Source of the DNA: Arion vulgaris
Lineage: Eukaryota; Mollusca; Gastropoda; Stylommatophora; Arionidae
Assembly (NCBI GenBank): GCA_020796225.1
Contig: CM036753.1
Coordinates: 7,001,001 to 7,065,000, forward strand
Direction of reading: 5' to 3'
DNA length: 64,000 bases
Position numbers and translations under genes: made by a program. This document shows, in pieces, positions 56,439 through 64,000 of this stretch (positions are counted from its first letter, which is position 1; each line of letters starts with the position of its first letter). Under the pieces are notes generated by a model. It was not told the origin of the DNA. It did not search any database and saw only the letters and a program-made list of their open reading frames with translations.

Positions 56439-57840
56439 TTACCGATATGTCTGAAGCCGATTTGTCACGCTTCATTACCTTCATCAATGCCTTCAATCCT
56501 GCTATTCGGTTCACCTCTCACATCTCTACCTCCTGTGTCAATTTTCTTGACATCACTATCACCATCAGCCTATCCACTATCACTACATCAGTATACTACA
56601 AGCCTACTGATACACATTGCTTTCTTCTGTATACCTCTTCCCATCCCCAGGCTTGTCGTGACTCTTTACCTTTCTCTCAACTCTTACGCCTTCGTCGCCT
56701 CTGCAGCGAGGACGACGATTTTCTTGATAGAGCTCATGAGATGCTTGATTTCTTCCGCCAGCGCCTATACCGGAGAATGTGCTTACATCTGCCATGCATC
56801 GGGTTCAGCTAATTGCTCGCCAGGAGGCCCTCTCTCACATACTTAGAACCCCCAAGTCTGACAGGGTTAAACTTATCTTAACTTTCCACCCTCATAGTTC
56901 CCTGGTGAAAAAGGTCTTATTCCATCATCTCCTATTCTTCAGTCTGATCCTGAGACACGTTCAGTCTTCCAACACTATCCTTTGGTGGCGTACAGACGGG
57001 ACAGAAGCCTCAAGGATTTGTTGGTACACAGTCGCCTCAAGCCTAACATCCAGAGTCACTTTGGCACCATCCAATGTGGCCGTCGGCGCTGTAATACATG
57101 TGCATATGTAATACAGACCCGTACTGTCTCTTTTCCAAAAGCTACCTATACCATTCAAGACAGTTTCACGTGTGAGTTCCGCAATATCATCTATGCTATC
57201 ACCTGCAAACGATGCCATAAGGCCTATATTGGTGAAACCGGTAAGAGGCTCAGTGACCGATTCGCCCAACACTTACGCGATATTCGCCAATGCTCTATGA
57301 CTCCTGTGGCCACTCATTTCAATGATACTGGCCATTCAGGAGTTGACGATGTCCAGGTCACAGCCATCCGATCATGTTCCTCCGATGATCGCAGTCGATT
57401 CGCCCTGGAGAACCGTTTTATTTCATTCTATGGCACTTTGCGACCTCTTGGACTCAACGCATTACATTCCTATGCTTCTTAGTACCATCTTATCTCGTGC
57501 CTTGTTATCTATATGTGTGTTTGCTCCATATATGTGTCATTTATCCACTATATTGTTTATTGTTCCTCTCCTTTTCCACTTTCGGTTTTTGTGTTGCACT
57601 CATTTCGTTGTTCGTTTTTATTCCCAGATTTTCATCAGATAGGTTTATGTTTCCACATGTAATCGTCCATTTGTAGTGTTCCTCGAAATTCGTCATTCTT
57701 GTTGTATTGTTTGCTTGATAAAGGCCTTTTGGTCGAAACGTTGCTGTTTATCGTCACTGTTTATGTATTTTGTAAAACTGTAGTACTTTGTTTTTACGTG
57801 TTTACCTATTTTCCAAGTTTTACTGCAGTCTCCACCCTTT
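56439..57840 (+). mobile_element. Penelope-like element, 5'-truncated, GIY-YIG endonuclease
   Basis: Retroelement whose protein joins a telomerase-related RT to a C-terminal GIY-YIG nuclease. Plus frames give, in order: FINAFNPAIRFTSHIS, VNFLDITITIS, VYYKPTDTHCFLLYTSSHP, PFSQLLRLRRLCSEDD (RT thumb region, 56447-56812). After two frameshifts come LVAYRRDRSLKDLLVHSRL, CGRRRCNTCAYV, and NIIYAITCKRCHKAYIGETG KRLSDRFAQH (GIY-YIG motif with its zinc-linked CxxC, about 57180-57275), ending at a TAG at 57481. The catalytic RT palm is missing. A 12-bp target duplication (TGTGATATTGTG at 56427-56438 and 57841-57852) bounds the element. Confidence 0.9.
57712..57760 (+). ncRNA. Possible degenerate hammerhead-like motif in Penelope 3' end
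   Basis: TTGATAAAGGCC, a TTTT loop, then GGTCGAAACG: stem AGGCC/GGTC flanked by TTGATAA and GAAAC, resembling the CUGAUGA...GAAAC core known from Penelope-like elements. Two core positions deviate, so catalytic activity is doubtful. Confidence 0.35.
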
Positions 57841-57965
57841 TGTGATATTGTGAAGATTTAAGATGTCTGTACCTCCATCGATCCATATTTTTTCTAGGTC
57901 TGCCCCTGGGTGATTCCATTTTCAGGTTGTAAGCTCTTGCAAATGTATTCTGTACATGAACTAGT

Positions 57966-58490
57966 ATGTATAACTCTGCTTCTGATGTTCTCATTTCGTA
58001 GACTGCTTTAGACCTGCTTTATATCAACAAGTATTATCACCCAGTAGCAACCTAAAAACAAGTGTGAGTCCTAACTACACTCAAAACAGGTCTCGGTTAC
58101 ACTGGTCCAGGGACATGTCTGTTCTGTCCTTGGAAATGAGGTCAGGCGTGGGCACAGGACACGATCGCACAATACCAACACCTGTCGCGTATTCTCACAT
58201 CTCACAGCAGTACTCAAATAATGTAGCTCCAAATTCGGCACAAACTTTAGCCTTATTTTGTCACGGTCTGCAAAGTTCAACACACAAACGTAGTCCATCG
58301 ATTATATTAGGTCAGCCTTTCGAGTTCAACACTCTCGTTGGGTGCACACATTCTGTGCTGCTACAAACAGCGAATGTTTACCTCTTGCTGTGACAATGAG
58401 GAAGTTGACCATCTGGATGTGAATAACTAGTCCCACAAACTGGCAATCATTACAGAGGAGAAGATAAAATATATATATATATATATATAT
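57966..58490. other. Spacer, unrecognised
   Basis: Ends in a (TA)n run at 58470-58490. A 109-codon open frame at 58064-58393 has no recognisable motif. Confidence 0.4.
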
Positions 58491-58499
58491 CAACTACTA

Positions 58500-58770
58500 T
58501 ATTAAGTGACAACTGTTATAAGAAAGAGAAGATGGAGATATGTTGGGCACACCTTGAGGAGAAATGATCAAAGAATATCAAAGCAGACATTGAAGTGGGA
58601 TGCAAAGGGTTCAAGAAAGAGAGGTCGACCTAAGGAGACCCTGAAGCGAACTTTGCTGAGAGAGGCAAGAAATATCGGTCTCAGTTCCATGGAGGAGATT
58701 GAGCGAGTTGCCCAGGATAGAGCGGTATGGAGAAATTACTTGCAGGCCCTATGTAACGTATAACGGTACG
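58500..58770 (+). pseudogene. LINE-1' ORF2 tail, best copy
   Basis: Open for 85 codons: VIRKRRWRYVGHTLRRNDQR, SKQTLKWDAKGSRKRGRPKE, TLLREARNIGLSSMEEIERV, AQDRAVWRNYLQALCNV and stop. It is the C-terminal end of a non-LTR RT protein. Decayed copies lie at 21400, 23640, 33535/34223 and 38345, making this the most abundant LINE family in the window; all are 5'-truncated. Confidence 0.85.
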
Positions 58771-58949
58771 AGAGGAATTATTATTATTATTAACTACTAT
58801 ATTAAACATGGGCGTCTGTAGCTTAACTCTCTAACGTTTGGCTAATGAAAAATTCGTAATTATATTTACATTTCGACATCACTAATGAACTAGTCGTATT
58901 TTTGTATTATTTATGCATTTAAATGTGTAGAGCATATGTTAGCTAATGA

Positions 58950-59070
58950 TAAGATTACGAACGAGGAACTAAGAGAAAGAACTAAACAGATATCAGTGGA
59001 GAAAGAGCTACGGAAGTGGCGATGGATAGGACACATTGCGAAGAGGATATTATTAAACAGGTATAGCTGA
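58950..59070 (+). mobile_element. LINE ORF2 tail scrap
   Basis: Reads ELRERTKQISVEKELRKWRW IGHIAKR in one plus frame, an ORF2 tail piece related to but distinct from the other copies. Confidence 0.65.
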
Positions 59071-59089
59071 GGCATGGGGATGAATGGAT

Positions 59090-59840
59090 GCCTATATCAG
59101 AGGATATGACTGCTTACACCAGGGTTGTCAGTACACTTGGAAGCTGCTGTAGAGAATGGGCCCCGGGCGTCGTCAATGTCGAGATTCTTGCACTCGTGGA
59201 TCAGCACACTCCCATCCAGGTGATATCATTATCTACACCGATGGCTCTGTCAGACTCGGAACCAGGTCATCGTGGGCTAATTCAGCACACCGAAACGGTC
59301 GCGCACTTCATGAGGGCTGTGGCGCTTTCGAGATAACGACATCGAGCATGACTTTGGAGATCACAGCTGACTCCGGGTCTCTGCCATGGATGGGTTACCC
59401 ATACGATTATCATATCAGACTCGATGAATATGCTTCAAATGATTGAATCTGGAAGTATGCGTGTGGAATGGGTGGACAACATTCGGAGATCACATCTCAA
59501 TAAAATGACTTGGCTGTACACACCTGGACATTCTGGAGTGCAGGGTAACGAGCGTGCTGACTTTCTTGCAAACAATCTCTCAACTCAAGCGGGCAGAAGT
59601 ATGGACAGAGCCGATATTATCAATGCATACACTCTCAATTATGTGACATGGGCAAGTTTCAGACACTGGAACGAGTTCGAGAATTAGGCGTTAAGTTTGG
59701 ACATGCCAGACAGTGTCGTCTTCGTGGTAGAGAGAGAAGATATAGTAATCAACTTCTCATGGGTACGGTGAGCAAATGGACTTTGGGATGGCTGCTGCAG
59801 CGGAGGACAGAGCACGAATGGGAATACCCAATGTGACATG
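59090..59840 (+). pseudogene. LINE RNase H domain, nearly complete
   Basis: Plus frames show HPGDIIIYTDGSVRLGTRSS (first Asp), SSMTLEITADS (Glu), then, after a frameshift near 59400, ISDSMNMLQMIESG (second Asp), WLYTPGHSGVQGNERADFLA (His and last Asp). All RNase H catalytic positions are present. The continuation, ASFRHWNEFENLGVKFGHAR then KWTLGWLLQRRTEHEW, may be the post-RNase H region. No RT is attached. One frameshift; otherwise little decayed. Confidence 0.82.
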
Positions 59841-59854
59841 ACGTCGATCGCATA

Positions 59855-60090
59855 ACATAACATAACACATTGAGAAGACCGATAGGAAGCATTGCAAGAC
59901 AGGCACTGTTTTGAAACCCACAGAGAAAGAGGAGAAAAGGTATGCATAGACATACCTGGAAAATAGAGCTAGATGCTGATATTAAAAAGATAGACAAGAC
60001 GTGGAAAAAATTGAAAGGGATGGCAGGAGAGAGGAAGAGCTGGAAGAAGTTTGTTGAAGACCTGTGCTCCGTTGGGAGTTGAAAGGTGAA
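59855..60090 (+). mobile_element. LINE 3' fragment
   Basis: Reads GSIARQAL, then KRRKGMHRHTWKIELDADIK and MAGERKSWKKFVEDLCSVGS, an ORF2 tail; the counterpart of 15895-16150. It may be adjacent debris unrelated to the RNase H. Confidence 0.7.
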
Positions 60091-60209
60091 GAAGAAAAAC
60101 TAATGTAAAAACATATGATAATACCATAGTTAATATTTTGAAATGTTAATTCTATTAATATATAAGATTTTTAATCTCGTGTGATTAAAGCAGGCTTTTG
60201 TTTAAATCT

Positions 60210-60310
60210 GAGTTTGCTCACTATGAATTCAGGCATAGTCAGGGCACATTACCTTATATAGCACTTCTGACTGATTTTTGCGTGAATGAATGCTTTCCTT
60301 ATTATCAGTG
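60210..60310 (-). mobile_element. Dispersed repeat family F
   Basis: CTATGAATTCAGGCATAGTC, TGATTTTTGCGTGAATGAAT and CTTATTATCAGTG, the reverse of the family F core. Confidence 0.65.
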
Positions 60311-60314
60311 TATA

Positions 60315-61870
60315 TGATCAGTGTAAACAGACAAGAAATAAACATCAATTACAACCAAGAAGGACCACAATACTCCCAACAAAAGTTATCAACGCTTATA
60401 AGACACGAAAAACAAAACCCAGGTCCCGACAACATAACAGAAGAAATAGAAGCAACAGGCGAATTGGATATAGGCGTTTTAACAAAATTATTTAATGACA
60501 TCTACAGCACCGGATATGTACCCACAAATTTACTACAATCCATTTTTATAGCACTACCAAAGAAAGCAGGAACGATAGAATGCGAAGAACACCGCACAAT
60601 CAGCCTTATGAGTCACGTAACAAAATACAAAATTACTTCTCAGCATTATCATGAGACGAGTAAGAAACAAAATAGGACCAGAAGTTAAGGAAGAACAATG
60701 TGGCTTTGTTGAAAGCAGGGGAACAAAGAACGCAGGGGAACAAACAACGCACTATGTACAATAAGAACAATAATGGAAAGATCAATAGAAATGAAGTTGG
60801 ACTTATACCTATGTTTCATAGACTACGGAAAAGCTTTCGATAAAGTAAAACATGGAGAAATAGTTCGAATGGGAATGAAGTATAAACATTGATGGCAAAG
60901 ATCAAGAATATGTACTTTCAACAAAGCGCAGCCATAAGACTAGAGAATCAGAGTGGAATCTATCAGGAGATACAATGAGTAAGACAATGATGCCTACTCT
61001 CACCAGACCTGTTCAACCTATACAGTGAAAACAGCATGTGACATATAGAAGAAAAGACAAGAATAAAAGTCGGTGGACAAAATATGAACAATCTAAGACA
61101 AGCTGATGACACAATTCTCATGGCTACAAATGAACAAGATCTATGGGACTTGATAGACACATTAATGAGAGAAAGTGAAAAGAAAGGATTAAGCATGAAT
61201 ATAAAGAAAACAGAGGTTATGGTTGTCTCCAAGAAACAGGAAACACCAACATGTAATATCAAAATAAATAACACAACACTGAAACAAGTCCATCGATTCA
61301 AGTATCTGGGAACATTCCTAACATCAGATGGAAGATGTACAACAGCGATTAGAGTAGAATAGCTCAAACGAAAGCAGCTTTTATGAAAATACAGAACACA
61401 CAATGCGTGAACTCACTACCAATGATATTGCGGAAACGAGTACTCCAGTGCTATATTAAACCAGTACTTATGTATAGAAGCGAATCATGGACAATGAACA
61501 AACAAACAATACGATCATTGGAAGCCACAGAGATGTGGTTTTACAGAAGAATGTTGAAAATTCCATGGACAGCAAAGAAAACAAATGTGAGGTTTTAAAT
61601 CAGGCCTGCACACAAAGAAACCTTATCAAAAGAATAAGAATCCGACAATCAAGGTTCTTCAGGCATATAATGCGAAGAGAAGGTTTAGAACATTTGGTTA
61701 CTACAGGTAAAATTCAGGGAAGGAGAGCTCGTGGAAGACCAAGAGAGAAGATGTTGGATGGCCTGACATGGTTCGACAAAAGATCAACGTCAGAACTGAT
61801 TACATGCACCAAGCAAAGAGAGTTGTGGAGAGATATCGCCTACGCCGGCAGGCATGGCACTTGATTGATA
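60315..61870 (+). pseudogene. Decayed LINE ORF2 (RT plus tail), LINE-2'
   Basis: Broken plus frames follow the order of a non-LTR RT: NPGPDNITEEIEATGELD, LPKKAGTIECEEHRTISLMS (blocks 1-2); YLCFIDYGKAFDKVKHGEIV (motif A); a damaged motif B region with stops; LRQADDTILMATNEQDLW (motif C, ADD intact but preceded by Q); KKGLSMNIKKTEVMVVS; VLMYRSESWTMNKQTIRSLE; MWFYRRMLKIPWT; GRRARGRPREKMLDGLTWF; and a TGATTGAT tail. Several frameshifts and stops. Sister scraps are at 1155, 26225 and 42680. RTE-like from the tail and tail protein; not certain. Confidence 0.85.
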
Positions 61871-61879
61871 AATGTTTAT

Positions 61880-62037
61880 ATCAGTGGATCACTGTATAAA
61901 AGCCTACACGTCACGGTATAAGTACCTACACTTTACGGTATAAGTGCATAGACAAATCATTGTATAAGTGCATGTACATTTCACTGTAAAAGTGCTGCAC
62001 TTTACTGTATGTGCCTACACGTTACCGTATTTAAACC
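61880..62037. repeat. ~24-bp degenerate minisatellite, left part
   Basis: Units around TATAAGTGCCTACACTTTAC and variants, about six; resumes at 62238-62300 after SINE-B. Confidence 0.75.
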
Positions 62038-62039
62038 AA

Positions 62040-62245
62040 AAAAAATTTCGAACCAGAAGCACTTGAACTTTTCAGCTCTTCGGCTCGGTGCCATGGACAT
62101 CGTAAACCCTGCGATTCGGTGCCACGAACACTGTAAATCTGGAGAAACTGTGGCTTTTCTACCAGCCCGCGGAATTGAACCGCACTCACAGGGAACTTGT
62201 GACCCGTCGTCCAACGCGCTACGAACACGCTGGGAATGCGGGCAA
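62040..62245 (-). mobile_element. SINE-B copy inside minisatellite
   Basis: Matches 14935-15165 (TTCAGCTCTTCGGCTCGGTG, CCCGCGGAATTGAACCG, GTCCAACGCGCTACGAACAC). The flanking minisatellite continues on both sides. Confidence 0.8.
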
Positions 62246-62299
62246 ACACTTTACCGTATAGGTGCCTACACTTCACTGCAAAAGTGCGTATATAATACA

Positions 62300-62874
62300 A
62301 GATTTCTACAATCGATCCCGACCATCTCGTATTGCATCAACTAAAGCTAACATGCAACAATTTCTCTACTGACATTATTTAGCTTTAATCTGAAGAGAAA
62401 CCCTTCTCCCAGAAACACACATAGTAGCTGGTGACCCAGAAGACAATCAAGTTCTACACTGGAGGCCACTAAACTCCCTGAGACTCAAGCTTAGTGAAAC
62501 CACAAGTTTTCATAATTGTTTTCAAACTCACACGGCTTCTGTTCCTGAAACTCATTCTCAGTTAGTACGTGCCATATGCTATTCTACCAGCCTGAAAGTG
62601 GACGACTTACAAATCTCCAACTGAAATGCCAGAGCAGTCATTCTATATCCAACAGACACAGCAAACAGAACACAGCTCAGACTAAAAATAACAGAAAACC
62701 TAGAACTTTGTCAAGTAATGTCTGAATGAGATTAGTACACTTCAAAGCCAACAATAAAAACATGGAAAAAGTAACTAAAGTAACACAAGACAAGAACTCT
62801 CTGGAATAACGCACTTTCTGTTGTCCGCCCACCAACATGTTGTAATAGTAAAGTAATATTACGGGAGGAAGGGG
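62300..62874. other. Unrecognised sequence left of 67-bp array
   Basis: No gene found. Contains CTGGTGACCCAGAAGACAAT, which is superficially like a primer-binding region of an LTR element, but no LTR or gag frame is seen. Confidence 0.4.
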
Positions 62875-64000
62875 GGTGTTATGGATATCTCAATGGCGAA
62901 GTGGTAAAGACGTTTACATGTCGTTCTGAAGGAAAGAGGGGGGTGTTATGGATATCTCAATGGCGAAGTGGTAAAGACGTTTACATGTCGTTCTGAAGGA
63001 AAGAGGGGGGTGTTATGGATGTCTCAATGGCGAAGTGGTAAAGACGTTTACATGTCGTTCTGAAGGAAAGAGGGGGGTGTTATGGATGTCTCAATGGCGA
63101 AGTGGTAAAGACGTTTACATGTCGTTCTGAAGGAAAGAGGGGGGTGTTATGGATGTCTCAATGGCGAAGTGGTAAAGACGTTTACATGTCGTTCTGAAGG
63201 AAAGAGGGGGGTGTTATGGATGTCTCAATGGTGAAGTGGTAAAGACGTTTACATGTCGTTCTGAAGGAAAGAGGGGGGTGTTATGGATGTCTCAATGGCG
63301 AAGTGGTAAAGACGTTTACATGTCGTTCTGAAGGAAAGAGGGGGGTGTTATGGATGTCTCAATGGCGAAGTGGTAAAGACGTTTACATGTCGTTCTGAAG
63401 GAAAGAGGGGGGTGTTATGGATGTCTCAATGGTGAAGTGGTAAAGACGTTTACATGTCGTTCTGAAGGAAAGAGGGGGGTGTTATGGATGTCTCAATGGT
63501 GAAGTGGTAAAGACGTTTACATGTCGTTCTGAAGGAAAGAGGGGGGTGTTATGGATGTCTCAATGGCGAAGTGGTAAAGACGTTTACATGTCGTTCTGAA
63601 GGAAAGAGGGGGGTGTTATGGATGTCTCAATGGCGAAGTGGTAAAGACGTTTACATGTCGTTCTGAAGGAAAGAGGGGTGTTATGGATGTCTCAATGGCG
63701 AAGTGGTAACGACGTTTACATGTCGTTCTGAAGGAAAGAGGGGGGTGTTATGGATATCTCAATGGTGAAGTGGTAAAGACGTTTACATGTCGTTCTGAAG
63801 GAAAGAGGGGGGTGTTATGGATGTCTCAATGGCGAAGTGGTAAAGACGTTTACATGTCGTTCTGAAGGAAAGAGGGGGGTGTTATGGATGTCTCAATGGC
63901 GAAGTGGTAAAGACGTTTACATGTCGTTCTGAAGGAAAGAGGGGGGTGTTATGGATATCTCAATGGTTAAGTGGTAAAGACGTTTATATGTCGTTCTGAA
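62875..64000. repeat. 67-bp tandem array, ~17 copies, with tRNA-like A box
   Basis: Strict 67-bp period from 62875 to the window edge (one unit near 63612 is 65 bp). Each unit contains TGGCGAAGTGG, a perfect match to the Pol III A-box consensus TRGCNNARYGG (or a TGGTGAAGTGG variant), followed by AAGACGTTTACATGTCGTTC and TGAAGGAAAGAGGGGGG. The A-box part aligns with the head of SINE-C (GCTAAGTGGTTAC...GAAGG). No B box in the unit. Main variation: ATATCTC versus ATGTCTC. Confidence 0.93.

Larger units (their letters stand above)
56340..57965 (-). mobile_element. LINE-3' fragment split by Penelope-like element
   Basis: 56340-56438 and 57853-57965 together correspond to 30896-31190 (GGTTTAACTGATGACCGG..., GTTGTGGAGTTTTAGG..., CTCCATCAATCCATAT...). 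The minus frame of the right part reads ARAYNLKMESPRGRPRKN. The intervening 1.4 kb is the Penelope-like insertion. Confidence 0.82.

Noticed and set aside
62875..64000. Tandem tRNA gene cluster
   Set aside because: Only the A-box half is present; there is no B box, acceptor stem pairing or full cloverleaf in the 67-bp unit.

Overview
This is a nuclear genome window from an animal, probably a lophotrochozoan and perhaps a mollusc. The two host genes have animal-type introns with GT/AG boundaries and metazoan orthologues. The rest is AT-rich sequence packed with non-LTR retrotransposon debris, tRNA-like SINEs, a Penelope-like element, cut-and-paste DNA elements and minisatellites. Species placement is inference only. 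Nothing bacterial or viral was recognised, and most open frames in the window are chance or repeat-derived.

Host genes. (1) The 3' end of a Cdc25-type dual-specificity phosphatase gene lies on the + strand in three exons (948-1081, 2893-3010, 6362-6502). They join in frame into 130 residues that carry the HCEFSSER active-site loop and the conserved C-terminal tail, with a poly(A) signal at 7192. The upstream exons lie off the left edge. (2) A RING-H2 E3 ligase of the RNF38/RNF44 type lies on the - strand in at least seven exons between 39148 and 26845. It has a proline/histidine-rich middle and a complete C-terminal RING. Its first exon or exons were not found. The two genes converge across about 19.6 kb of repeats.

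Layout. 1-7.2 kb: Cdc25 exons, with SINE and LINE debris in the introns. 7.2-26.8 kb: intergenic; minisatellites at 9.4, 10.3, 13.7, 16.6-18.4, 23.8 and 25.6 kb, several SINEs, and a 668-bp palindromic TTAA element at 22.3 kb. 26.8-39.1 kb: RNF38/44-like exons; the introns hold a TTAA-flanked element, SINEs with perfect target-site duplications and LINE 3' ends. 39-52 kb: a degraded TA-flanked DDE transposon (43.5-45.2 kb), two minisatellites, a TA-flanked MITE (48.3 kb), a second copy of the palindromic TTAA element (49.3 kb) and a hAT-like MITE (51.2 kb). 52.4-55.4 kb: a 28/30-bp satellite split by a 1.4-kb reverse-transcriptase fragment. 56-62 kb: a Penelope-like element with a GIY-YIG domain inserted into a LINE with a 12-bp target duplication, RNase H and RT relics, and a decayed LINE. 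62.9-64 kb: a regular 67-bp tandem array, running off the window, in which most units contain a tRNA-like A box.

The most interesting structures are the A-box satellite, the satellite with an RT fragment inserted at an essentially seamless junction, a locus pair showing a 31-bp unit both single and expanded about 14-fold, the pair of long palindromic TTAA elements, and several nested insertions whose order can be read from target duplications. I did not find a convincing new multi-gene system.
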